NCBI RefSeq assembly: GCF_028657195.3
Contig: NZ_JANCPR020000037.1
Coordinates: 33,196 to 97,195, forward strand
From: Streptomyces iconiensis
GTDB taxonomy: Bacteria; Actinomycetota; Actinomycetes; Streptomycetales; Streptomycetaceae
Length of the DNA: 64,000 nucleotides
Direction of reading: 5' to 3'
Position 1 is the first letter of the stretch. Every line of letters begins with the position of its first letter. The notes under the pieces were generated by a model that ran no database searches, had not been told where the DNA came from, and saw nothing but the letters and a program-made list of their open reading frames with translations. Position numbers and translations under genes: made by a program. Positions 9,149-16,704 of this stretch are shown here, one piece after another.

Positions 9149-10159
9149 CTAGCTGAGCGTGATCTGACGGTTGGTGAGACCGTTGCGCGCCTTGCGCTCC
9201 TCCGGAGTCAGCGGCGCCGTCGCGGCCAGTGCTTCCGCAAGCCGCTCGGCGAAGGCGGCGGCGGGCTTCTCGCAGTCCTCCGAGGTCATGCCCTCGGGCA
9301 GGTCCCATACGGGCACCGTCAGACCATGCGCCCTGAAGGAGCCGACCAGTCGCGAACTTTCGGTAGCCGATCCTCCGGAAAGCTCACCCAGCGTGGAGGT
9401 ACCAGCTGCGTGCAGTCGCGCGAGCGCGTCGAGCAGCCGCTCCTCGGGGTGCGTCATCACCCACCGCAGATGGTTCTTCTCCGGTGCCGCGCACCAGTAG
9501 GCGCCCTCTACCCCCGTCAACCTGGCCGTCGGGATGGCGGCTGAATTGGCACGCTCCAACGAGGCGGCGACCTCACCGGCCGGCTGCTCAGCACCGTCCA
9601 GCCAGAACTCGAACCCGCTGTGCACCTCCGGCTCGAACGGCGCCTCAAGGTCCAGCAGATCCTGGAGCCGCGGCCCGTCAGGCCCTGGGCGGCCCGTGTC
9701 GACGGGCGTCCCGGGCGGCGCGGTCAGCGCGCGCTGGAGCGTGTCGGCCAGGTCCCGGCTCAGGTCGCCCGAAGCGGTGTCGTTCTGAAGGCCGATGAGC
9801 ACCTCGCCGTTGTCACGCCGCAGCGCCGGCCACGCCATCGGCAGCACCGTCGCGAGCGTCACGGAGGGCACGTCGTCGGGCAGCCCGTCCTTGAGCGTCA
9901 GCCGTACGGTCGCCGCCGGGACGAGTTCGCGCAGGGCGACCCAGTCGCTCTCGCGGGGAAGCCCTTCGAAGGGGCGGCGCACCAGTTCGGTCACCGCGTG
10001 CGAGGCGGCGCGGCCGTGGCACGCCTTGTACCGGCGGCCCGAGCCGCAGGGGCACGGCTGCCGGGCGCCCACGACCGGGTAGTCGCCGCCGCTCTCCTGT
10101 GCTCCCTTGGCGCCGGCGGGCCCGGCGGCGGCTGTCTGGGGTCGGCGCTTCTTTGCCAT
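9149..10159 (-). CDS. DUF5926-family protein with N-terminal SEC-C zinc motif
   Basis: 336 residues. The start MAKKRRPQ and the zinc motif PCPCGSGRRYKACHG (about residues 39-53) are typical of this actinobacterial family; SEC-C motifs bind zinc and in SecA contact ribosomes or SecB. The remainder is a mixed alpha/beta domain with no catalytic motif that I can name. The ATG at 10159 is preceded by GGGAGA. The frame stays open well upstream, but that part has poor protein character. Function unknown. Confidence 0.85.
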   Translation of the reverse strand: MAKKRRPQTAAAGPAGAKGAQESGGDYPVVGARQPCPCGSGRRYKACHGRAASHAVTELVRRPFEGLPRESDWVALRELVPAATVRLTLKDGLPDDVPSVTLATVLPMAWPALRRDNGEVLIGLQNDTASGDLSRDLADTLQRALTAPPGTPVDTGRPGPDGPRLQDLLDLEAPFEPEVHSGFEFWLDGAEQPAGEVAASLERANSAAIPTARLTGVEGAYWCAAPEKNHLRWVMTHPEERLLDALARLHAAGTSTLGELSGGSATESSRLVGSFRAHGLTVPVWDLPEGMTSEDCEKPAAAFAERLAEALAATAPLTPEERKARNGLTNRQITLS

Positions 10160-10552
10160 GGCGAGCGGTTCTCCCGGTGTGCGGCGGTGTGCTGAGAGCC
10201 GCGATCCTAGTCGCTGCCCCGGACACACCGCTGCCCGCGCTCCGGCATGGAGAGCGCGGGCAGCGCGCAGGTTGGGCGCGGCCCTTGCCGCCGCGACATG
10301 TGCCGTGCGCCCGTGAGGCGTACGGCGTCCCTTGTAGTGACGCGGCGGGTCCATGGGCCGTACGGCACACCCGTAGTGACGCGGTATCCGCAAGCTGACG
10401 GTCTGCCCGCAGTGCTACGGCGACCGGGTAGCCGTGCGGCTACCCGGATACGGCCCCGAACACGACGTCCCGGCGGCACACGGCTGCATCGACGGCGTAC
10501 GGCTGCGCGAACCCGTCGGCCACGGGAGTCGCACCAACTCGTCGAGGTACGG
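10160..10552. other. 393-base intergenic region
   Basis: No gene or RNA is recognised. A GTAGTGACGCGG motif occurs twice, near 10335 and 10373, within GC-rich degenerate sequence. Nothing else stands out. Confidence 0.4.
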
Positions 10553-11080
10553 CTACGCCGACTCGTCCAGGGACGCCAACCCAAGGTCCAGGCTCGCGGC
10601 GATCCTGTCGCTGAAGGCACTGCTGGGTGGCAGCACCGCCCAGACGGTCACTCCATGCGTCCCGCCTCTGGGCCCGTCGAGTTCGGACCGTACGCCCCAG
10701 TCGCGGGCCAGCGCCGTGATGATGGAGAGCCCTCTGCCGCCGCGTGCGGTGACGGAGGGGGTGGCCGGAAGCGGCCTGGTCGGGCCACCGCCGTCCGTGA
10801 CCGAAATGGTCAGCTCACCTTGCGCGTCCCTGCTCCAGGACGCTCTGACGACAGGCTGTGTGCCGTTGCCCGCCGAACCGTTCAATGGACGCGCATGACG
10901 GCACGCATTGCTGAGTAGTTCCGAAAGGATCAAAATCGCATCGTCGACGACCGGATCGGGCGCACCACTCGCGAAGAGTTCTTCGCGCATCCTGCGCCTC
11001 GCCGCCCCCACGCCCGCTGGCCCATGGGGCACGGCCATGGTCGACGAAGTAGGCACCTCTTGTGCCACCACCAACGCCAC
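10553..11080 (-). CDS. ATP-binding regulatory protein (RsbW-like histidine-kinase-type ATPase)
   Basis: 175 residues with the HATPase_c fold: N box ILSELLSNACRHARP, G1 box VTDGGGPTRP, G2 box RGGRGLSIITALARDWG. This is the widespread Streptomyces family of small anti-sigma-like ATPases; the conserved opening VAQEVPTSSTMAVPHGP is also typical. The GTG at 11080 was chosen because a perfect AAAGGAGG lies 8 bases upstream. It is a second, separate ATPase from the one at 1639 and has no phosphatase directly beside it. Its partner is unknown. Confidence 0.88.
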   Translation of the reverse strand: MALVVAQEVPTSSTMAVPHGPAGVGAARRRMREELFASGAPDPVVDDAILILSELLSNACRHARPLNGSAGNGTQPVVRASWSRDAQGELTISVTDGGGPTRPLPATPSVTARGGRGLSIITALARDWGVRSELDGPRGGTHGVTVWAVLPPSSAFSDRIAASLDLGLASLDESA

Positions 11081-11298
11081 CCCCGAGACCTCCTTTGCCC
11101 CACGCCACGGGATGAATGCCCCGAGCGAGTGCAACGGAAACCGGCCACTTCTTCTCTCTTGACGCACTCGTGCGTCTCCTCTAAGCGGCGAATGCGCCGG
11201 TGCACTCCAGGGAAGTGCCGCAAGAACAGGGATATTTGGGGTTGCGAACGGGGCAAGAGCACCAGCTATGCCGATACGGCCTGGAAACGGGCACTGCT

Positions 11299-12126
11299 TC
11301 AGCTCAGTTGGGAGAGAACCTGCTGGGGACGGTTGGTGATGATCGCGTCCACCCCGAGCCGTACGCACAGTTCGACGTCTTCCGGTTCGTCGACCGTCCA
11401 CACGTGCACCTGGTTTCCCGCGCGGTGTGCGCGTGCCACGTACTCCGGATGTGCCCGCAGGATGCGGACGCTGGGCCCTGCGACGCGTACGCCCGGTGGC
11501 AGTCGTCCGTCCCTGTGGCGAGGCAGCAGGAGCTGCATCAGGTAGACGGTCGGAATCTCCGGTGCAGCGGCGCGCACGCGCTGAAGGGAGCGCGGGGAGA
11601 AGCTCATGATGCGTACGGGCGTCGGCAGCCGGTAGCGGTCCAGCAGCTCCAGCAGCCGCGTCTCGACCTGGTCGGCCCAGCGCGTCGGATGCTTGGTCTC
11701 GATCGCCAGCTCGACGGGGCGCGGTGCGTCCGCGACGAGTTGAAGGAGCCGTTCGAGCGTGAGCACCGAGGTGCGTTCGGGGTCGCCCGTGTCCTTGTCG
11801 GTGTCCCTGTCGGGTGACTCGAAGGGGTCGGCGTGCCGGTTCTTCCAGGAGCCGAAGTCGAGGGCGGCCAGGTCGGCCAGTTCCAGCGCGGAGACGGCAC
11901 CGCGGCCGTTGGAGGTCCGGTTGACCCTGCGGTCGTGCACACAGACGAGATGTCCGTCGGCCGTGAGCCGCACATCACACTCCAGCCCGTCGGCGCCCTC
12001 CTCGATGGCCCGGCGGTAGGCCGCAAGTGTGTGTTCCGGCACCTCCATGGAAGCGCCTCGGTGTGCGATGACGGAAAGCGGGCGGGCGAGACGGCGGCGC
12101 GACCCGACGTCGGTCTCTGGGCTCAC
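11299..12126 (-). CDS. Glycerophosphodiester phosphodiesterase (GDPD family)
   Basis: 275 residues. The TIM-barrel signature is complete: VIAHRGAS with the catalytic His, VPEHTLAAY, GADGLECDVRLTADG, CVHDRRVNRTS with the second catalytic His, and AIETKHP. Family members hydrolyse glycerophosphodiesters to glycerol-3-phosphate and an alcohol using a divalent metal. There is no signal peptide, so it acts in the cytoplasm. The GTG at 12126 is a reasonable start but has no clear ribosome site, so the N terminus is uncertain by some tens of residues. Confidence 0.88.
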   Translation of the reverse strand: MSPETDVGSRRRLARPLSVIAHRGASMEVPEHTLAAYRRAIEEGADGLECDVRLTADGHLVCVHDRRVNRTSNGRGAVSALELADLAALDFGSWKNRHADPFESPDRDTDKDTGDPERTSVLTLERLLQLVADAPRPVELAIETKHPTRWADQVETRLLELLDRYRLPTPVRIMSFSPRSLQRVRAAAPEIPTVYLMQLLLPRHRDGRLPPGVRVAGPSVRILRAHPEYVARAHRAGNQVHVWTVDEPEDVELCVRLGVDAIITNRPQQVLSQLS

Positions 12127-12596
12127 CGGGTTATCGTGCCACCGGGTGCGGTGGTCACGGTGCGCAGGGCTCTGCGGCCAGTTTTCCGACGCCGGGGCTT
12201 GCGGACGGTGTTGTGGTGCCGGGCTCTGGCGGTGGTTCTCGTGGCGGTCCTGGGCACTGCGCTCCTGTACTGGGTTCGGGCACGGGCACCGGATGCCGGC
12301 GTCGGTGTCCGGCGGCAGGCTCCTGGGGGCGATACGCCCCGTTCGCACTGCCGTTCCGCTGTCGAGGGGCGACTCGGGTGAGCCGCGCCTAGTGTGGGGC
12401 TTGTGATCACGAAGTGGTGCGAGTGAGACGTGTGAGTGGGCCGTGAGTGAGACGTCGGCCGGGCGTAAGCATCGCCCGGTGCTCGGGGTGCGTCGGCTTA
12501 CGCCCGTCTGACACGTCATGGGAAAAGCTGTCTGTGGATACCCGAATATGTGACCGCCCATCCCTGCGATGTCGTGTACCTGATGAGGAGTGAGCT
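12127..12596. other. 470-base divergent intergenic region
   Basis: Lies between the GDPD gene and the HtrA gene, which diverge, and should contain both promoters. The segment just before 12597 is less GC-rich, as expected of a promoter, but I see no clear -35/-10 pair. No gene is supported. Confidence 0.35.
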
Positions 12597-14390
12597 GTGA
12601 GCACCGAGAACGAGGGCGCTGCCGTGACGCCTGCGGCGGGGCCGAACCCCACGCCCCCGGCGCCGGCGGACGCCCCGTCGACCGGCGCCCCGACGAGCGG
12701 CGAGGACGGCGACTTCTCGCTGGCCTCCCCGGCCTCTTCTGCTTCTTCCACTTCCGCTTCGTCCGCCTCCGCCCCGGGCTCTTCCGGCCCGCCCGCCGAA
12801 GCGTCCGAGGGCGGTACGCGGGATGAGCCCGCGCCGCAGGACGCCGCAGTGACCGGAACGGGCGGACCGGAGCACACAACCGCCATGCAGGAGACTCCGG
12901 CCGGCGCGGGCGGCGTGCCCCGCCACCCGTCGGCCCCCTCTGCGCCCACCGAGCCTCCCGCGGCGCCCGACAGTCACGCGGACGCCCCGACCGAGCCGTC
13001 CGGCGCGGGCAGCGCACTGCCCGGCACCGAGCCGACGGTGACGGAGACCGTGCAGTCGGCCGCCCAACCGCCGCCCCCCGGCGCACCCGGTGGCTCCGGT
13101 GGCTCAGCTGGGCAGGGCGGCTGGGGTTACAGCGGCGCTGACGCGCCGCCGCCTCCCCCGTACGGCGGTGGTCACGGCGGACAGGGCGGACCCATGGGCC
13201 CCGGCAGTGGCGGTTTCCCCCCGCCGCACGACCCGTGGGGGATGCCGCCCGGGCCTCCTGAGCCACGCAAGAAGCGGCGTACCGGCCTGCTCGTCGCCGT
13301 CGTCGTCACCGCGATCGTCGCCGGCGGCATCAGTGGCGGGGTCAGCTTCTGGGCCGCCGACCGGGGCGCCAACGGTGACAGCACAACGATCACGTCGTCC
13401 TCGAACCCCAAGACGCTGAACCGTTCGCCCAAGTCCGTCGCCGGGATAGCGGCCAAGGCGCTGCCCAGCGTCGTGACCATCCAGTCCTCGGGCGGCGGCG
13501 AGGAGGGCACGGGCACGGGCTTCGTCTACGACAAGCAGGGCCACATCCTCACCAACAACCACGTGGTCGCCAACGGCGCGCGCGGCGGCAAGCTCACCGC
13601 CACGTTCTCCGACGGCAAGAAGTACGACGCCCAGGTCGTCGGTGAGGCCCAGGGCTACGACATCGCCGTCCTCAAGCTCACCAACGCGGACGACCGCAAG
13701 CTCGACCCCCTGCCGCTCGCCAAGTCCGGCGACGTGGCGGTCGGCGACGCGACCATCGCGATCGGCGCCCCGTTCGGCCTGTCCGGCACGGTCACCACCG
13801 GCATCGTCAGCGCCAAGAACCGCCCCGTCGCCTCCAGCGACGGGCAGGGCGCCAGCGCCTCGTACATGAGCGCGCTGCAGACCGACGCATCCATCAACCC
13901 GGGTAACTCCGGCGGCCCCCTGCTCAACGCCGAGGGCGCCGTCATCGGCGTCAACTCCGCCATCCAGTCCGGCGGTGGAGGCGGCGGCGAGATGGGCCAG
14001 GGCCAGTCCGGCAGCGTCGGCCTCGGCTTCGCGATCCCGGTCAACCAGGCCAAGCGCGTCGCGACCCAGCTGATCAAGACGGGTCAGCCGGTCTACCCCG
14101 TGATCGGCGCCACCGTCGAGATGGGCGGCAACGGCAACGGTGCCACCATCTCCCGCACCGGCGAGAGCGGCACCGAACCCGTCACCTCCGGCGGCCCCGC
14201 CGACAAGGCCGGCCTCAAGTCCGGCGACATCATCACCAAGTTCGACGACACGGTCATCGACAGCGGCCCCACCCTGATCGGCACGATCTGGACCCACAGC
14301 CCCGGCGAAAAGGTCAAGGTCACCTACCAGCGCGACGGCAAGGAGCACACGGTCGACGTCACCCTCGGCTCCCGCAAGGGCGACCAGTAA
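12597..14390 (+). CDS. HtrA/DegP-like membrane-anchored trypsin-type serine protease with PDZ domain
   Basis: 597 residues. A long Pro/Ala/Gly-rich cytoplasmic N terminus (about 1-215) precedes one membrane helix (about 228-252), then the extracytoplasmic protease. The catalytic triad is visible: His in LTNNHVV, Asp in YDIAVLKL, Ser in NPGNSGGPL. A PDZ domain fills the last ~100 residues (GGPADKAGLKSGDIITKFDD). Family members degrade or refold damaged exported proteins. GTG start with GAGGAG about 10 bases upstream. A GGGGGG-EMGQG loop after the active serine looks like a lineage-specific insertion. Confidence 0.93.
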   Translation: MSTENEGAAVTPAAGPNPTPPAPADAPSTGAPTSGEDGDFSLASPASSASSTSASSASAPGSSGPPAEASEGGTRDEPAPQDAAVTGTGGPEHTTAMQETPAGAGGVPRHPSAPSAPTEPPAAPDSHADAPTEPSGAGSALPGTEPTVTETVQSAAQPPPPGAPGGSGGSAGQGGWGYSGADAPPPPPYGGGHGGQGGPMGPGSGGFPPPHDPWGMPPGPPEPRKKRRTGLLVAVVVTAIVAGGISGGVSFWAADRGANGDSTTITSSSNPKTLNRSPKSVAGIAAKALPSVVTIQSSGGGEEGTGTGFVYDKQGHILTNNHVVANGARGGKLTATFSDGKKYDAQVVGEAQGYDIAVLKLTNADDRKLDPLPLAKSGDVAVGDATIAIGAPFGLSGTVTTGIVSAKNRPVASSDGQGASASYMSALQTDASINPGNSGGPLLNAEGAVIGVNSAIQSGGGGGGEMGQGQSGSVGLGFAIPVNQAKRVATQLIKTGQPVYPVIGATVEMGGNGNGATISRTGESGTEPVTSGGPADKAGLKSGDIITKFDDTVIDSGPTLIGTIWTHSPGEKVKVTYQRDGKEHTVDVTLGSRKGDQ

Positions 14391-14432
14391 CGACACGCTA
14401 GGCTTGTCCCCGCGTCGTTCCGCACGACGCGG

Positions 14433-14519
14433 GGAGGTGTGCCCGAGCGGCCGAAGGGAACGGTCTTGAAAACCGTCGAGGCAGCGATGTCTCCGTGGGT
14501 TCAAATCCCACCGCCTCCG
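14433..14519 (+). tRNA. tRNA-Ser (anticodon UGA)
   Basis: 87 bases. The acceptor arms GGAGGTG and CGCCTCC pair over seven positions with one G-T pair, followed by discriminator G. The anticodon loop reads CTTGAAA with TGA as the anticodon. A long variable arm typical of serine tRNA follows, and the T arm is GTGGG-TTCAAAT-CCCAC. CCA is not encoded. No integrated element sits at its 3' end. Confidence 0.96.
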
Positions 14520-14541
14520 CAGAGGTATAGAACGTGCAGGT

Positions 14542-14578
14542 CAGAGGGTGTTCCCCCGAATCGGGGGGACACCCTCTG
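14542..14578 (+). terminator. Hairpin terminator after tRNA-Ser
   Basis: CAGAGGGTGT pairs with ACACCCTCTG, extended by CCCCCG with CGGGGG around a short AAT loop. There is no T tract, as is common in high-GC genomes. Confidence 0.8.
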
Positions 14579-14826
14579 TGCTTGCCTGTTTCACCCTGGC
14601 TCGCCGGTGTCCCACTGCTGACCAGCGTGTGCGGGTCAGTGGCGGGCCACGGCGGGTGGTTCGCCATGGTGGGTGGTGATGCGGTGTGCCCCCACCTCAC
14701 GGGGTGAGGGCGAGACGGGCGGTCCCCGGGGGGCCGCGGGCTCGCGGAGGGGCGCGGGCATACGGAGGGGCCTCGGGGGGTTGGGGGAAGGTCAAGAGTT
14801 TTGGGGGGTCTGGAAGGGAGTTGGGT

Positions 14827-15870
14827 GTGAAGGCGGTTGTGTATCGAGGGCATGGCGGGCCCGGGGTTCTTTCGGTGGAGGAGCGGGAGGTGCCGCGGCC
14901 CGGGGCCGGTGAGGTGCTGGTCAAGGTTGAGGTGTCCGGCGTCAATCCGACCGACTGGAAGGCGAGGGCGGTAGGGACCTTCGGCTCGCCTGAAGCGGAG
15001 CGGGGCCAGGTTCCGCACCAGGACGGTTCGGGGACGGTCGTCGCCGTGGGCGACGGGGTGCCGGGGGAGCGTGTCGGTGAGCGGGTGTGGGTGTGGGAGG
15101 CCGCGTGGCAGCGGGCTGACGGCACCGCACAGGAGTACGTCGCGCTTCCGGCGCGGCAGGCGGTGGCATTGCCTGACGGCGCCTCGTTCGAACTCGGGGC
15201 GAGCCTCGGTATTCCGGCGCTCACCGCTCACCGCTGCCTGACCGTGGCCGACGGCGGGCCGGAACAGTTGGCGAGGGACGCGCTCGCGGGACGTTCCGTG
15301 CTGGTCGCGGGAGGTGCGGGCGTGGTCGGGAACGCGGCGATCCAGCTTGCCCGGTGGGCCGGGGCAACGGTCGTGACGACCGTCAGCGGGCCGGAGAAGG
15401 CCGCGCTGGCCCGTGCGGCGGGCGCACACCACATCGTCAACTACCGCGAGCAGGACGCCGCTTCGGCGATCCGTGAGGCGGTGCCGGGAGGTGTTGACCT
15501 CATCGTCGAGGTCGCACCTGCGGCGAACGCCGAACTGATTCACGCCGTCGCTGCACCGAACGCGAGCATCGCCTACTACGCCGACGCCGGGGGCGACGCC
15601 ATGGAGCTGCCGGTGCACAAGGTGATGTTCAACAATCTGCGCTGGCAGGGCGTACTGGTCTACCTGATTCCCGAAGCCGCGAAGGCCCATGCCGTGGCCG
15701 GTGTCGCCGCCGCACTGGCCGACAGGGCCCTGCGCGTGGGGGAGGAAGCGGGGCTTCCTCTGCACCGTTTCCCCCTGGAGAAGACGGCCGACGCGCATGC
15801 CGCCGTACAGGACAACGTCATCGGCAAGGTGCTCGTCGGCGTCGTCGGAGGCGAGGCCGGCAGCGTGTGA
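14827..15870 (+). CDS. NADPH-dependent quinone-oxidoreductase-like MDR enzyme
   Basis: 347 residues of the zinc-independent medium-chain dehydrogenase/reductase family. The GroES-like N-terminal half contains SGVNPTDWKAR and PHQDGSGTVVAVG; the Rossmann half contains the nucleotide motif VLVAGGAGVVGNAAIQLAR. No zinc-binding cysteines are present, as in NADPH:quinone reductases. Such enzymes reduce quinones or alpha,beta-unsaturated carbonyls in the cytoplasm. GTG at 14827 has GGAAGGGA six bases upstream; an upstream open frame of 47 codons is low-complexity and rejected. Substrate unknown. Confidence 0.87.
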   Translation: MKAVVYRGHGGPGVLSVEEREVPRPGAGEVLVKVEVSGVNPTDWKARAVGTFGSPEAERGQVPHQDGSGTVVAVGDGVPGERVGERVWVWEAAWQRADGTAQEYVALPARQAVALPDGASFELGASLGIPALTAHRCLTVADGGPEQLARDALAGRSVLVAGGAGVVGNAAIQLARWAGATVVTTVSGPEKAALARAAGAHHIVNYREQDAASAIREAVPGGVDLIVEVAPAANAELIHAVAAPNASIAYYADAGGDAMELPVHKVMFNNLRWQGVLVYLIPEAAKAHAVAGVAAALADRALRVGEEAGLPLHRFPLEKTADAHAAVQDNVIGKVLVGVVGGEAGSV

Positions 15871-16015
15871 GCCGGGTGTAGCTGGGGCGTGAGTTGTCCG
15901 GGTTCGGGATGGTGCGTCGGCCGTTTCGGAGTGTGGATCTCGGTGAAGTCTCGTGGCGTAGTCGTGGGCCGGGGCGCCTGGTCGGGGCGTCGCGGCGAGA
16001 GCGCTGAGGAGATCC

Positions 16016-16387
16016 ATGAGGGCACGTAGGGCAGCGGTCGGTTCGCTCGTTGTGACGGCGGCGATGGGCGTGGGGGCGCTCGCGGGGGCGGGACCCGTGC
16101 AGGCGGCGCCGGGGACGTCGGTGGCGCCCGCGACGTCGGTGGCGTCCATGAAGTCGGTACAGGCGGGGGCGCCGAGTGCGGCGGCCAGGATGTGCGTCAA
16201 GACCCATGCCGAGAACAAGGCGCACGGTTACCTGGTCAGGGTCACCAACAAGTGCGGGAGGACGGTGAAGGTGAAGATCATCATGCGGCTGGCCAAGGAC
16301 AGCCGCTGCTTCACCCTGAAGAAGGGGCAGAGCCGTTACCGCGAGACCCAGGGGATCGGCACGTGGAAGAAAACGGTCTTCTGCTGA
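16016..16387 (+). CDS. Small secreted four-cysteine protein resembling Streptomyces alpha-amylase inhibitors
   Basis: 123 residues. A signal peptide (cleavage near PVQA-APG) is followed by a short linker and a ~65-residue domain with four cysteines. The spacing between the second and third Cys is 17 residues, the same as I recall for tendamistat, and NKCGRTVKVKI parallels the tendamistat strand around its second Cys. The first loop is longer (19 instead of 15 residues) and lacks the Trp-Arg-Tyr triplet that blocks amylase, so inhibition of amylase is not predicted. Start ATG with GAGGAG. The fold assignment is my inference. Confidence 0.6.
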   Translation: MRARRAAVGSLVVTAAMGVGALAGAGPVQAAPGTSVAPATSVASMKSVQAGAPSAAARMCVKTHAENKAHGYLVRVTNKCGRTVKVKIIMRLAKDSRCFTLKKGQSRYRETQGIGTWKKTVFC

Positions 16388-16544
16388 GGTGACCTCGGTG
16401 ACCTCGGGTTTTCACTGAGGTGTTCCTGCTGCGCTGTGCTCCCGAGGTGGGGTGCTCCCGAGGTGGAGTGTTCCCCGCCGCGGGGTTGTTGTGCTCGCGG
16501 CGGAGGCGGCTCCGACCGGTTGGGGCCACCTCCGTGCGGAAGTC

Positions 16545-16580
16545 CGTCCGGCCAGGGCGCGTTCGCGTCCTGGCCGGACG
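16545..16580 (+). terminator. 12-bp hairpin terminator
   Basis: CGTCCGGCCAGG pairs exactly with CCTGGCCGGACG across a 12-base loop, 158 bases after the small secreted protein. The 317-base gap around it also contains two tandem copies of GCTCCCGAGGTGG near 16438-16465 and no recognisable gene. Confidence 0.65.
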
Positions 16581-16704
16581 CATGAAGGGCCGGAGGGGCG
16601 CCCGGGTCGTGAGGACGCGCCGTGAGGACGCGGAGATACATGACAGAAGGTGTCTGGTTCGCCGGGGAGGGTGGGTGGCGGGAGTACCGAGGTGAGGAGG
16701 GCGC

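Noticed and set aside
13104..14504. 466-codon minus frame opposite the HtrA gene
   Set aside because: Shadow of the protease; Gly/Asp/Val-rich complement of coding sequence, and runs into the tRNA.
14433..14578. tRNA-Ser as prophage attachment site
   Set aside because: Normal host genes follow; the phage boundary is in the acyl-CoA ligase gene 16 kb away.
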